From Flavobacterium circumlabens (GTDB lineage: Bacteria > Bacteroidota > Bacteroidia > Flavobacteriales > Flavobacteriaceae), in the NCBI RefSeq assembly GCF_004345565.1, contig NZ_SLWA01000002.1, positions 1-64,000 of the forward strand: a DNA stretch of 64,000 nt, given 5' to 3'. The position numbers and the translations under genes were made by a program. Within the stretch, counting starts at the first letter, position 1, and each line of letters starts with the position of its first letter. This document shows, one piece after another, positions 1-8,803 of this stretch. Below the pieces are notes generated by a model. That model did no database searches, was not told where the DNA came from, and saw only the letters and a program-made list of their open reading frames with translations.

Positions 1-94
1 AATCTAAGAATCTAAGAATCTAAGAATCTAAGAATCTAAGAATCTAAGAATCTAAGAATCTAAGAATCTAAGAATCTAAGAATCTAAGAATCTA
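1..94. repeat. 8-bp tandem repeat array (AATCTAAG)n
   Basis: About 11.7 near-perfect copies of the 8-mer AATCTAAG run from the window edge to position 94, so the array may begin outside the window. A related 8-mer, AAAATCTA, forms arrays at 15488-15515 (opposite orientation) and 52030-52121. It lies downstream of the S41 peptidase gene. The unit is too short and has no spacers, so it is not a CRISPR array. Confidence 0.95.
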
Positions 95-120
95 ACCCCG
101 ATAGCTATTGTGGGCTAAAA

Positions 121-2166
121 TCATTTATATCCATTAAACTCTGTAATAATATTCACTGCTTCATTTAAGTACGGATTTGTTTTAAGATTGTCTATCTGGT
201 ATTGATTTATGGTTTTTTCAGTTGGATAAACGCCCAGCAAAAATTGGTTTACAGTTGAATTATAAACATCAAGCGGATTGTTATCATCGTTAAAAGTGTG
301 AATTTCCGTCCAGAGGGAGTTTATTACCTTTTTTTGTTCAAAAATAGCATCCAGAGTCATTGGAATTTCTGATTTTGGGACATTTATCAACTGATCAATT
401 TTCTGATTGATTTTTTTGATGTCATTAAAATAATAATTATCTGCTAATCGTACAGAACTGTTTTTTGCTATTTTATCGATTACGTTTCGTTTTACATAAG
501 TCTTATACTTTAAAAAAGGGGCAAGGCTGTCGTTTTTAATGGCAGTTGGAAAATCACTTTCTTTTTGATAAACATCTTCATAAAACTCCGGAAGTACAAC
601 ATCTGGGGTGACACCAATATACTGATGGCTTTTGCCGGTAACCCGATAGAATTTATTAATGGTAATTTTCACAAAGTCAGTATTTTTATTTTCGTCAAGC
701 GAAAGAATCGTTTGCATTGTTGCTTTGCCGAGTGTAGTACTGCCTAATAATAAAGCGCGGTTGTAATCCTGTAAAATGGAAGAGAAAAATTCACTCGCCG
801 AAGCTGTATTGCTGTTAACCAAAATTACGATCGGACCTTTGTAAATAAGTCCTTTATACGGATCATTGATCACAGATGCAGCTTGTTTATTGTCAACAAC
901 AATAGAAAGCGGACCGTAATCAATAAACATTCCGGCCAATTTTATAGCTTCTTCCATAGAACCGCCGCCATTGTCAATTAAATCAATGACTAAACCTTTT
1001 ATGTTGTCTTTTTCCAGCTTTATAATTTCGCGTGCAACATCATCGGCACAGCCTTTTCGACTATTCCCGTCTAAATCAGCATAAAAGCTTGGAATCTTGA
1101 TATAGCCAATTTTACTGTCCTTACCAATTATAAAACTAAAAACAGAATTATCCTCATCTTTCATGACTTGCTTTTCGACGTAAACATCAAAGCTTTTACC
1201 GGAATTTCGTTTTAAGGTGAGCACTATATTTTTATTCGATTCTGATAAAATCATAGTCGAAACAGATTCTAATGAAGCACAGGAAACCTGCAACGTTTCC
1301 TTCTGATTGGAAACGGAAACAATCTGATCTCCTTTTTTGATTTGTCCTGTTTTAAATGCCGGGCCATTCGGATCGATTTCGTCAATTATAATTTCATTTT
1401 TTTCGTTCAGATTGACGGTCATTCCCAACGATAAATGTTCTTTTGACAAAGAAGCAACAAAACTTGATTTGGAATCATCACTAAAATAGGCCGTATGAGG
1501 ATCAAAATAAGTGCAGAAGAAATTATATAGTTTTTCTTCCTGTGTACTTTTTTCTTCCAGGAGGGTATTTATCCTGCAGATTTCATTAGTCAAAATCATA
1601 TTTTTTGAAGCCGATTCAATCGATTTGAAATTGCTTTTTATGGAATCTAAATTGTCACTGGTTTCTGCAATATCATCCAGAATCTGATAGCGGAGTTTCT
1701 TAACCCATACTTTTTCCAGGTTTTCTTTTTGGAGATAAAAAGCAAATGCTTTTTTGTAAAACCGGATCGTATCTTTTTTAGTATAGTCGATCGGTTCTGC
1801 CTGGATCTTTTGCAGAACCGCTTTGGTTCTGAGAAGTCCGGCTTTATATTTAGAGTTTATATCGGCTAAAAAACTACAATCATTCTGGAGAATCAAATCG
1901 TCTAAGTTTAAGCGATATTTTTGAGACATTTCATTGTATTCATCCAGAAAAAAGATATTTCGGGAAGGATCTAATTCATTGATAAGATTATCAAAAACAA
2001 ACATTGACAAGCTATCGTTTACAGGTTTCGGACGAACATGCTCAGTCTGAATTAATACATTGATTTTATTTAGTATTTCGCAGGTTCTGTCGCTATTCTG
2101 ACTAAACAGGGCATTTGTTGTCAATATAAATACTAATATTATTTTTTTCATAAAGGAGAAAGTCAT
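121..2166 (-). CDS. S41-family carboxy-terminal processing peptidase, exported
   Basis: A serine peptidase of the tail-specific protease (Prc/CtpA) family, which trims or degrades proteins in the periplasm. The N-terminus has a Sec signal (MKK, a hydrophobic stretch, ALFSQ). A PDZ domain spans roughly residues 240-330 (GPAFKTGQIKKGDQIVSV). The peptidase core contains IDLIDNGGGSM and then SASEFF with LGKATMQ. Ser456 and Lys481 have the 25-residue spacing of the Prc Ser-Lys catalytic dyad (S430/K455 in E. coli Prc), so the enzyme is probably active. At 681 residues it has the length of the flavobacterial members that carry an extra C-terminal helical domain. An in-frame ATG six codons in (MKKIILV, position 2151) gives a more usual signal peptide and may be the real start. 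Confidence 0.88.
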   Translation of the reverse strand: MTFSFMKKIILVFILTTNALFSQNSDRTCEILNKINVLIQTEHVRPKPVNDSLSMFVFDNLINELDPSRNIFFLDEYNEMSQKYRLNLDDLILQNDCSFLADINSKYKAGLLRTKAVLQKIQAEPIDYTKKDTIRFYKKAFAFYLQKENLEKVWVKKLRYQILDDIAETSDNLDSIKSNFKSIESASKNMILTNEICRINTLLEEKSTQEEKLYNFFCTYFDPHTAYFSDDSKSSFVASLSKEHLSLGMTVNLNEKNEIIIDEIDPNGPAFKTGQIKKGDQIVSVSNQKETLQVSCASLESVSTMILSESNKNIVLTLKRNSGKSFDVYVEKQVMKDEDNSVFSFIIGKDSKIGYIKIPSFYADLDGNSRKGCADDVAREIIKLEKDNIKGLVIDLIDNGGGSMEEAIKLAGMFIDYGPLSIVVDNKQAASVINDPYKGLIYKGPIVILVNSNTASASEFFSSILQDYNRALLLGSTTLGKATMQTILSLDENKNTDFVKITINKFYRVTGKSHQYIGVTPDVVLPEFYEDVYQKESDFPTAIKNDSLAPFLKYKTYVKRNVIDKIAKNSSVRLADNYYFNDIKKINQKIDQLINVPKSEIPMTLDAIFEQKKVINSLWTEIHTFNDDNNPLDVYNSTVNQFLLGVYPTEKTINQYQIDNLKTNPYLNEAVNIITEFNGYK

Positions 2167-2349
2167 CGTTTACACTAAAATTACGGTTATTTTTTGATAA
2201 ACGACAGTAATTTCTTTAAAATGTCGGAGACTCCATAATTTTATCTGACAGCAGCAACATCAGGTAAAATTTCCGGTTAAATAAAACAGCCGGAAATTCA
2301 CGGATTTTATTTAAATGAACTGTGAAATCTTTTAATTCATGATCTCACT

Positions 2350-2388
2350 GCAAAAAAAATGCATTACACTTTTCGGTGTAATGCATTT
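2350..2388 (-). terminator. Intrinsic terminator after gcvT
   Basis: The arms AAATGCATTACAC (2357-2369) and GTGTAATGCATTT (2376-2388) are perfectly complementary around a 6-nt loop. On the minus strand the stem is followed by a run of T (the A-run at 2352-2359). It lies 47 bp downstream of the gcvT stop. Confidence 0.85.
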
Positions 2389-2435
2389 ATAAAGTAAACC
2401 TCAATTAATCGTTGAAAATTAAGGTTTTAAAAAAT

Positions 2436-3518
2436 CTATTTTTTATAAAATGGTAATTTTACCACTTTGGCAGGGACATCATTTTTTCTGATTCTGATAA
2501 AGATATCGTTATCAATCGCACTGTTGTTTACGGTAACATATCCTAAACCAATTCCTTTATTCATCGATGGAGACATTGTTCCTGAAGTTACAACACCAAT
2601 TACAGCACCAGCTGCATCAACAATTTCGTAATCATGTCTTGGCACTGCACGTTCCTGCATTTCAAAAGCGACTAATTTTTTAGTAACGCCTTCTTCTTTT
2701 TGTTTTTTCAGGCTTTCAGAATTGGTAAATTCCTTATTGAATTTTGTAATCCATCCTAAACCTGCTTCAAGTGGGGAAGTCGTATCATTAATATCATTTC
2801 CGTACAAACAGAAACCCATTTCAAGACGCAACGTATCACGCGCAGCAAGTCCTATTGGTTTGATTCCGAAAGCAGCACCGGCTTCAAAAACCTTATTCCA
2901 GATCGCTTCAGCATCGGCATTTTTACAATAAATTTCAAATCCGCCAGAACCGGTATAACCTGTAGCAGAAATAATTACATCATTAAAACCTGCAAAATCA
3001 GCCACTTCAAAATGGTAATAAGCAATAGCCGATAAATCTATAGAAGATAAGGACTGCATGGCTTCAACCGCTTTTGGTCCCTGAATGGCCAATAGGGAAT
3101 AGTCATCGGAAAGGTTTTTCATTTCAATACCCAAATCATTGTGTGCTGCAATCCAGTTCCAGTCTTTTTCGATATTAGAAGCATTTACAACAAGTAAATA
3201 TTCTTCTTCTTTCATTTTATAGACAATAAGGTCATCCACAATTCCACCGTCGTTGTTCGGTAAACAAGAATATTGCGCTCTTCCGATTGTTAGAGTCGAA
3301 GCATCATTTGAAGTTACTTTTTGAATTAAAGCCAGAGCATTCGGTCCTGTCAGTAAAAATTCGCCCATATGCGAAACGTCAAAAACGCCTACGCTGTTAC
3401 GAACTGTTTCATGTTCAGCATTAATACCTTCATAAGTAATTGGCATATTATACCCGGCAAAAGGCAGCATTTTTGCTCCTAAACCTTCATGTATGTGCGT
3501 AAGCGCAGTATTTTTCAT
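2436..3518 (-). CDS. gcvT: Glycine cleavage system T protein (aminomethyltransferase)
   Basis: GcvT moves the methylene group from the aminomethyl-lipoyl H protein to tetrahydrofolate and releases ammonia. The 360 residues match the usual bacterial length. The family pattern is clear: an N-terminal folate-binding domain ([24 protein letters not shown]), a middle segment ([30 protein letters not shown]) and a C-terminal barrel ([28 protein letters not shown]). It is a single-gene unit here: other gcv genes are not adjacent, a terminator follows, and no glycine riboswitch is visible upstream. A TAAATTTG -7 box lies 26 bp before the start. Confidence 0.96.
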   Translation of the reverse strand: MKNTALTHIHEGLGAKMLPFAGYNMPITYEGINAEHETVRNSVGVFDVSHMGEFLLTGPNALALIQKVTSNDASTLTIGRAQYSCLPNNDGGIVDDLIVYKMKEEEYLLVVNASNIEKDWNWIAAHNDLGIEMKNLSDDYSLLAIQGPKAVEAMQSLSSIDLSAIAYYHFEVADFAGFNDVIISATGYTGSGGFEIYCKNADAEAIWNKVFEAGAAFGIKPIGLAARDTLRLEMGFCLYGNDINDTTSPLEAGLGWITKFNKEFTNSESLKKQKEEGVTKKLVAFEMQERAVPRHDYEIVDAAGAVIGVVTSGTMSPSMNKGIGLGYVTVNNSAIDNDIFIRIRKNDVPAKVVKLPFYKK

Positions 3519-3543
3519 TGTGTTGTTTTATAAAATTGTGTCG

Positions 3544-3551
3544 CAAATTTA
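3544..3551 (-). promoter_or_regulatory. Predicted -7 box of gcvT
   Basis: The minus strand reads TAAATTTG, an exact match to the Bacteroidota TAnnTTTG element, 26 bp before the gcvT start codon. No clear TTTG -33 box is seen at the usual spacing. Confidence 0.5.
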
Positions 3552-3751
3552 TTTAAAAAATATCGAAATATACTAGTCTAAATTATAAAATCCGTAAAGA
3601 TTAAGTCTGATTTCTTGCTAATTCGCTATTTCCTTTGCTTTTTTGAACGGAAAAAAGGAGGACGGATTTATCTTCATAAGCAAAACTTTTTTATATAAGA
3701 AAATTCTTCTCATAGATTTTTTTGTAATTTTAAAAGCGCAAAGCAAATCAG

Positions 3752-4600
3752 ATGAAAGTACCACTTCAGATCACAAAACAGGAAATTTTAACTTTTTACA
3801 AACTTATAAATCCTCTAACACATAAAGGAATTCAGGGTCATGCAGTAATTATCGGTGGGAGTTATGGGAAAATGGGAGCCGCGGTTTTAGCCTCAGGAGC
3901 ATGCCTGAAATCCGGTTGCGGACTGGTGACTGCTTTTATACCAAAATCCGGTTATGCCATACTTCAGATAAGTAATCCTGAAGTTATGGTGCTTACTGAT
4001 GAAAATGAAAATTTTATTTCCGGAATAAATTTAAAAATACAGCCGCAAGCAATTGGAATTGGTCCCGGTCTGGGACAGGAAAAACAGACACAGCAAGCAT
4101 TTTTAGAGTTTTTAAATACCAATAAAAGTCCTTTAGTTGTAGATGCCGATGCCTTAAATATTTTGTCACTGAATAAAGCCTGGCTTAGTTTATTACCCGA
4201 AAATACTATTTTAACACCGCATCCGAAAGAACTGGAACGGCTGATAGGCAAGTGGGGTTCCGAAACTGAAAAATTTGAAAATACAATTGCCTTTTCAGAG
4301 CATTATAAAGCTATTATTGTAATGAAAGGCGCACCGACCTTTATCATCAACCAAAGTAAAATTTACCAAAATACAACCGGAAATGCAGCCTTGGCAACCG
4401 CAGGAAGCGGAGATGTTTTAACCGGAATTATTACGAGTTTTTTAGCACAGGGGTATTCACCAGACCACGCTGCCAGACTTGGCGTTTTTATTCACGGATT
4501 AACAGCAGACATTGCACTTCCGGAAACAGGTTATCAGTCTTTTATCGCGTCTGATATTATTAAAAATCTGGGAAAGGCGTTTTTATCTTTGGACTCTTAG
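3752..4600 (+). CDS. nnrD: ADP/ATP-dependent NAD(P)H-hydrate dehydratase
   Basis: NnrD (YjeF C-terminal, ribokinase-like fold) repairs hydrated NAD(P)H by dehydration coupled to nucleotide hydrolysis. Evidence includes the glycine-rich start of the domain ([20 protein letters not shown]), [20 protein letters not shown] and the nucleotide-binding [12 protein letters not shown] near the C-terminus. The protein has 282 residues and is the dehydratase domain alone. The epimerase domain (NnrE), commonly fused in bacteria, is missing and would have to be elsewhere. A short overlapping reading frame at 3643-3825 is not supported as a gene. Confidence 0.93.
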   Translation: MKVPLQITKQEILTFYKLINPLTHKGIQGHAVIIGGSYGKMGAAVLASGACLKSGCGLVTAFIPKSGYAILQISNPEVMVLTDENENFISGINLKIQPQAIGIGPGLGQEKQTQQAFLEFLNTNKSPLVVDADALNILSLNKAWLSLLPENTILTPHPKELERLIGKWGSETEKFENTIAFSEHYKAIIVMKGAPTFIINQSKIYQNTTGNAALATAGSGDVLTGIITSFLAQGYSPDHAARLGVFIHGLTADIALPETGYQSFIASDIIKNLGKAFLSLDS

Positions 4601-4705
4601 TTTGCCAATATTTTTTGGAATGTAGAATTGCTCTGATTTTTGGAATTTTAAATTATAAAATCAGAAATCTAAATTCGTAAGTTTGTATTTCAGTAAATAC
4701 TGCTT

Positions 4706-5488
4706 ATGAAAAACAATTTTGACCTGAGAACGGTAAATGTAACACGTTATATTACTCCTTTACGCGAAGGCGGTTCTTTACCAGCTTTGGCAGAGGCTGA
4801 CGACGATTTTAAATATGTCTTAAAATTTAAAGGAGCCGGACATGGTGTTAAAGCGCTGATTGCCGAACTAATCGGCGGACAAATTGCTAAAGCTTTACAA
4901 TTGCAGCTTCCGGAATTGGTTTTTGCCAATCTGGATGAAGCGTTTGGGAGAACAGAAGCCGATGAGGAAATTCAGGATTTACTGCAGGGAAGCCAGGGAT
5001 TGAATCTCGCACTTCATTTTTTATCCGGTGCCATCACTTTTGATCCTGTCGTTACTACAGTTGATGCTAAATTGGCTTCACAGATAGTGTGGCTGGATGC
5101 TTATATCACCAATGTTGACCGTACTTTTAAAAATACCAATATGCTGATCTGGCATAAAGAATTATGGCTTATCGATCATGGTGCCTGTTTGTATTTTCAT
5201 CATTCCTGGAACAATTGGGAACAGCATGCCAAAAGTCCGTTTGCGTTGATAAAAGATCACGTATTATTACCCCAGGCTTCTCTTTTAAAAGAAGTTGATA
5301 CCGAATTTAAAGCACTTCTGACTCTGGAAATTCTCGAGGAAATCACCAATACAATTCCGCTCGAATGGCTGCAATGGGAAGATACTGAAGAAACTCCTGA
5401 GGCCTTGCGCAATGTATATTTACAATTTTTACTTACCCGATTAAATCATTCCGAAATCTTTGTAAACCAAGCTCAAAATGCAAGATAA
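4706..5488 (+). CDS. HipA-like Ser/Thr kinase (HipA_2 type)
   Basis: A compact 260-residue kinase-like protein of the HipA superfamily. It lacks the N-terminal subdomain of classical HipA and has no HipB-like antitoxin next to it. Visible kinase-like elements are the putative ATP-anchoring lysines in YVLKFKG (K40/K42), a catalytic-loop-like DAYITNVDRTFKNTN (D131, D138, N143, N145) and a metal-binding DHG at 157-159. The stop overlaps the start of the DUF3037 gene by 11 bp, so the two are almost certainly co-translated. The pairing of this kinase type with DUF3037 recurs in bacteria as I recall it, but the function is unknown. A toxin or regulatory kinase role is inference from the family. Confidence 0.8.
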   Translation: MKNNFDLRTVNVTRYITPLREGGSLPALAEADDDFKYVLKFKGAGHGVKALIAELIGGQIAKALQLQLPELVFANLDEAFGRTEADEEIQDLLQGSQGLNLALHFLSGAITFDPVVTTVDAKLASQIVWLDAYITNVDRTFKNTNMLIWHKELWLIDHGACLYFHHSWNNWEQHAKSPFALIKDHVLLPQASLLKEVDTEFKALLTLEILEEITNTIPLEWLQWEDTEETPEALRNVYLQFLLTRLNHSEIFVNQAQNAR

Positions 5489-5861
5489 TCACTTATATGA
5501 GTATGCCGTAATTCGTGTGGTACCAAGAGTGGAGCGCGAAGAATTTCTAAATATCGGAATCATTTTGTTCTGCAAAAGAGCTAAATTCATTAAGGTACTT
5601 TTTCATATTAATGCCACTAAGATTGAAGCACTTTCGGATGATTTTGACATTGAACAACTGGAATGTAATTTAACTTCATTAGAGAAAATTGCTAACGGAG
5701 CCAAAGATGGCGGCCCGATTGCACAAATGGATATTCCGTCGCGTTTTAGATGGTTAACGGCGATCAGAAGTTCGGCAATTCAGACTTCAAGGCCACATCC
5801 CGGACTTTGTCAGGACTTGGAAAGTACTATTCAGCGTTTATTTTCAGAGTTGGTGCTTTAA
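5478..5861 (+). CDS. DUF3037 family protein
   Basis: A 127-residue protein beginning LYEYAVIRVVPRVEREEFLN, followed by GIILFCKRAKF, which is the DUF3037 signature. There is no signal peptide or membrane segment, so it is cytoplasmic. Its ATG lies inside the end of the HipA-like kinase gene (11-bp overlap). This points to translational coupling and a shared function, for example as partner, substrate or neutralising protein of the kinase. No biochemical function is known to me. Confidence 0.8.
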   Translation: MQDNHLYEYAVIRVVPRVEREEFLNIGIILFCKRAKFIKVLFHINATKIEALSDDFDIEQLECNLTSLEKIANGAKDGGPIAQMDIPSRFRWLTAIRSSAIQTSRPHPGLCQDLESTIQRLFSELVL

Positions 5862-5910
5862 GAGGAAAGAGTATAGAGGAAAGATGAAAACTGGATTGTT
5901 TTCTTTCTAA

Positions 5911-5960
5911 AAAAAATAACCACGAATTACAATAATCTTACGATTGTGTAATCCGTGGTT
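5911..5960 (-). terminator. Intrinsic terminator after pectate lyase gene
   Basis: The arms 5918-5931 (AACCACGAATTACA) and 5947-5960 (TGTAATCCGTGGTT) pair with one mismatch around a 15-nt loop. An A-run at 5911-5916 gives the T-tract on the minus strand. It ends the pectate lyase transcript and may also stop the DUF3037 transcript. Confidence 0.75.
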
Positions 5961-6044
5961 AAAACTAAAACTAACTAACTCAGATTTTTATAACCGTAAT
6001 TTCAGTTAAATGATTTGAAATTAGGGCAATAAAGATTTTCTACA

Positions 6045-7154
6045 TTAAAACGAACCGCAGGTATTTCCTCCTAATGTTGCACCCGCACCACCGGTAACAT
6101 CTGCTTTAACAGCAGCTGCGGTAAGTGTTACGATAGAGTAGGGAGGTGTAAAAGCCGTTTTGCTTCCTGCTGTATTTCCGCTTGTGTTTGTAAAAATGTT
6201 GTCAACTGCTGTAACTGCTGTATAACCAGTCATTAAATCGATAGGCGTTTTTACACCTTCGAAAACATTTTTTTCTACGCGAATATCAGCTTCAAAACCA
6301 GCTGCGATACATTTGTTACTTACTGTGCTGTTGAAGTAACTATTGATAATATGCACTTTTCCAAAACGAACTCTTGGCATTCTTTCTTTACAGCCAGGAG
6401 CCCACCAGCAACGGGCAAAAGTAATTCTCAATTTTCCACGGTCTCCTGTAGCACCGTCACTTGAACCAATCAGGTTGGAATACCTGTGATCGTCAGAACC
6501 TCCTGAACCTCCTGCTTTTGGTGGTTTCAGGTAATGGAATTTAGAATAAGTAACCGAAATATAATCTGATTTGTTTTTGATGTCAAAGTTTCCGTCAACA
6601 CCATCTCTGAATTCGCAGTGGTCAACCCATACATTTGTGCATTCGTCAAGAATAGCATTATCCCAACCGTCAGTATCATAAGCACCGGGACCTTCAAAAA
6701 TTAGGTTTCTAATAATGATGTTTTTACATCTTTTAATATTGATGATACCCGAAGCATCTTTGGTTTGATTGGTAGAAACCAATTTTGCACCACTTGTTCC
6801 GTAGATGGTCTTACCAGTCTGATCCTGAAATGACAATCTTGTGGTAACCGTAATCGTACCGCTAACTTTAATAACTTTTACAGCAGCATTTTCGATAGCT
6901 GATTTTAATTGAGCGTAAGTCGTAACTGCCGTCTCTGCCGAAGTTCCTCCTCCGGTTGTTCCGCCATTTTGAGAGGCCCATCCCGGAACCTGAGCACAGT
7001 TTCCTACTTTGGCGGTTACGTCGCTTCCTGCAGAAGTTGCAGATACAATACTGTTTTCATCATTTTGTGATGAACCAATTTCTTCGGTATTACATGCTGT
7101 AAAACCGAAGACCAATGTTAGTAAGAACACTGAGATTTTTGATTTAAAATTCAT
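6045..7154 (-). CDS. Pectate lyase, polysaccharide lyase family 1, lipoprotein
   Basis: It cleaves polygalacturonate by beta-elimination. The 369-residue protein starts with a lipoprotein signal peptide (LTLVFGFTAC, acylated Cys at about residue 21), so it is likely anchored to a membrane, often the cell surface in this phylum. A low-complexity linker leads into a right-handed beta-helix. PL1 hallmarks are NVWVDHCEFRDG (calcium-binding Asp region) and RMPRVRFGKVHIINSYF, which carries the catalytic Arg (about residues 258-264). No SusC/SusD pair is adjacent, so this is not a classical polysaccharide utilisation locus. The upstream gap has two operator-like palindromes, and a Crp/Fnr regulator is divergently transcribed beyond it. 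Confidence 0.92.
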   Translation of the reverse strand: MNFKSKISVFLLTLVFGFTACNTEEIGSSQNDENSIVSATSAGSDVTAKVGNCAQVPGWASQNGGTTGGGTSAETAVTTYAQLKSAIENAAVKVIKVSGTITVTTRLSFQDQTGKTIYGTSGAKLVSTNQTKDASGIINIKRCKNIIIRNLIFEGPGAYDTDGWDNAILDECTNVWVDHCEFRDGVDGNFDIKNKSDYISVTYSKFHYLKPPKAGGSGGSDDHRYSNLIGSSDGATGDRGKLRITFARCWWAPGCKERMPRVRFGKVHIINSYFNSTVSNKCIAAGFEADIRVEKNVFEGVKTPIDLMTGYTAVTAVDNIFTNTSGNTAGSKTAFTPPYSIVTLTAAAVKADVTGGAGATLGGNTCGSF

Positions 7155-7221
7155 AATTTAAGTTTGGGGGTTTATAAAATATTTAACAATACAAATCTGC
7201 GGATAATTGCACTTAAAAAAG

Positions 7222-7235
7222 TTGAACAAGTTCAA
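7222..7235. promoter_or_regulatory. Operator-like inverted repeat TTGAAC-AA-GTTCAA
   Basis: Perfect 6-bp arms around a 2-bp centre lie 67 bp upstream of the pectate lyase start. The position fits a regulatory site in its promoter or 5' UTR. The binding factor is unknown. Confidence 0.4.
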
Positions 7236-7314
7236 TGTTTTGAAAAAAAATCCGTAAAAAATGTTTTTTTAACAATTTTTAAGTGACAAAAATGTCTAAA
7301 AACGGTATTTTTGC

Positions 7315-7326
7315 GTAATCGATTAC
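7315..7326. promoter_or_regulatory. Operator-like palindrome GTAATCGATTAC
   Basis: A perfect 12-bp palindrome with a central CG, of the kind bound by LacI-family regulators of sugar genes. It lies between the divergent pectate lyase and Crp/Fnr genes. No LacI gene is in the window, so the link is inference. Confidence 0.4.
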
Positions 7327-7384
7327 ATTAATTTTTAATTCATTCCAATACTTACGCCCCAAGTAAGAATAAAAATAAAAACAC

Positions 7385-7954
7385 ATGTACAACCCCCTCA
7401 GATTAAGTATTGAACGCAAAATTCCATTAACAGATGAAGAATGGAAATTTGTCGTTGAAAAAGCCGAGTTTATCAAACTCAAAAAAAATGAATACCTTCA
7501 AATTCAGGATTCAAACAGTTCCTACGAAGGCTTTATTTTAAAAGGTGCTTTCAAAACCTACATTTTGAACGACAACGGCACCGAAAGTGTTATTTTTTTC
7601 TCCTTCGAAAACGAATGGATGTGTGATCTCGAAAGTTTCTATCATCAGAAGCCCACCACCTACAATATCAAGGCGATAGAAGACAGCGAAATCCTGGTCA
7701 TTAGCAAGACAAACAAAACACTCTTGTTTGAGCAAGTGCCAAAGCTCATCCAGTTTCATATTATTATGGTCGAAAAAGCGAACATTGCCATCCAGCAAAG
7801 ACTTATAGATGTTTTAAACAAAACCTCCAAACAGAGGTATCTGGAGTTTATCGAAAAGTATTCACACAAAGTGGATAAGATCAACAATAGAAATCTGTCA
7901 TCTTATCTTGGTGTCTCACACGAATTTTTGTCGAAGATTAAAAAGAGGTGCTAA
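7385..7954 (+). CDS. Crp/Fnr-family transcriptional regulator
   Basis: A 189-residue regulator with an N-terminal cyclic-nucleotide-binding-type beta-barrel (about residues 10-115: YEGFILKGAFKTYILNDNGTE, then FFSFENEWMCDLESF) and a C-terminal helix-turn-helix ending NLSSYLGVSHEFLSKIKKR. This is the short Bacteroidota Crp/Fnr form. There is no cysteine cluster for an Fe-S centre, so it is not Fnr-like in oxygen sensing. It is divergent from the pectate lyase gene across a 230-bp gap with two palindromes, which makes local control possible but unproven. Confidence 0.88.
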   Translation: MYNPLRLSIERKIPLTDEEWKFVVEKAEFIKLKKNEYLQIQDSNSSYEGFILKGAFKTYILNDNGTESVIFFSFENEWMCDLESFYHQKPTTYNIKAIEDSEILVISKTNKTLLFEQVPKLIQFHIIMVEKANIAIQQRLIDVLNKTSKQRYLEFIEKYSHKVDKINNRNLSSYLGVSHEFLSKIKKRC

Positions 7955-7957
7955 GGT

Positions 7958-7996
7958 TCAAAGGTACAGAGTAAACAAAGGTTCAAAGGTTTTCAG
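7958..7996. repeat. GGTTCAAAGG-type dispersed repeat
   Basis: Short tandem GTTCAAAGG-like units just after the Crp/Fnr stop. The same sequence family recurs in the gaps at 16713-16847, 41538-41712 and 50362-50445. Confidence 0.6.
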
Positions 7997-8035
7997 TAGA
8001 GGCGCACAGCAGTGTGTCTAACGTATTATTTGAAA

Positions 8036-8092
8036 AATCACGCAAAGGCGCAAAACCGCCAGGAAAATAAAACTTTGCGCCTTTGCGTGATT
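8036..8092. repeat. 19-bp perfect inverted repeat, GCAAAGGCGCAAA type
   Basis: The arms 8036-8054 (AATCACGCAAAGGCGCAAA) and 8074-8092 are perfectly complementary around a 19-nt loop. TTTGCG-rich copies continue to 8158 (CGAACTTTGCGGTTAA). The family is shared with the palindromes at 33259-33398 and 39652-39736. It lies between convergent genes and could act as a terminator, but no T-run follows. Confidence 0.75.
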
Positions 8093-8164
8093 ATAAAATT
8101 CAGTTTAAAAAAAAACCTTGCGAATCTTTGCGTAACCCTTTGCGAACTTTGCGGTTAAACCCGC

Positions 8165-8671
8165 CTAGATTTTCTTTTCTAAAAAGATAAACTCCAATGG
8201 CTGATCTGAAATATTAATATGAATATCGCTTGAAGGAAAAGATTCCCTTTCGCCGGTTTCAACATAACCGTGGCGTTTGTACCAGGCAATAAGTTCCGCA
8301 CGAACCGAAACAACCGTCATAAGAATACTCGACAATCCCAAAGCTTTAGCATGCTTTTCACCTTCAGCCAGCATCTTTTTGCCGATGCCGCCATTTTGCA
8401 ATTCAGGCGAAACGGTCAGCATTCCCAAATACAATTGATGTTCTTTTTCCACCAGTAAAACCGAACCGATGATTTTGTCGTTCTCGGTATATTTCAGAAA
8501 TGTATTTTTAGGTTCAGAAATGATTTCCGTTAATTCTTCTTCAGTCGTTCTTTTTCCTTCTAACAAATGGGCTTCGGTAGTCCAGCCTTTTTTGGAAGTT
8601 TCGCCTCTATAAGCAGAATTGATTAAGGTTAATAATGCCGGAATGTCTTGTAAGGTTGCTTTTGTGATCAT
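8165..8671 (-). CDS. GNAT-family N-acetyltransferase
   Basis: A 168-residue acetyl-CoA-dependent acetyltransferase. The central strand and motif A are visible (LYLGMLTVSPELQNGGIGKK, then MLAEGEKHAKALG), including the Q/NxGIG pyrophosphate loop, and motif B follows (LIAWYKRHGYVETGER). The substrate cannot be told from sequence. It is a single gene with repeats downstream. Confidence 0.88.
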   Translation of the reverse strand: MITKATLQDIPALLTLINSAYRGETSKKGWTTEAHLLEGKRTTEEELTEIISEPKNTFLKYTENDKIIGSVLLVEKEHQLYLGMLTVSPELQNGGIGKKMLAEGEKHAKALGLSSILMTVVSVRAELIAWYKRHGYVETGERESFPSSDIHINISDQPLEFIFLEKKI

Positions 8672-8803
8672 TGGTATTAAAATGGGCTGTTGTTTTATTT
8701 TTCAAAGGTAGAGAAAAGACTGGGAAAATAGCTGTATTTAGAAAATCAGAATAGATACAAAATGCCATTGAGCTAAATAAAAAAAGCGCAAAGTCAGGGA
8801 CAT

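Noticed and set aside
1..94. Tandem array at the left edge as a CRISPR
   Set aside because: The unit is 8 bp with no spacers and no cas genes are in the window; it is a simple tandem repeat.
3643..3825. 60-codon ORF overlapping the start of nnrD
   Set aside because: It overlaps a well-supported gene, has no recognisable domain and no promoter or spacing that would support translation.
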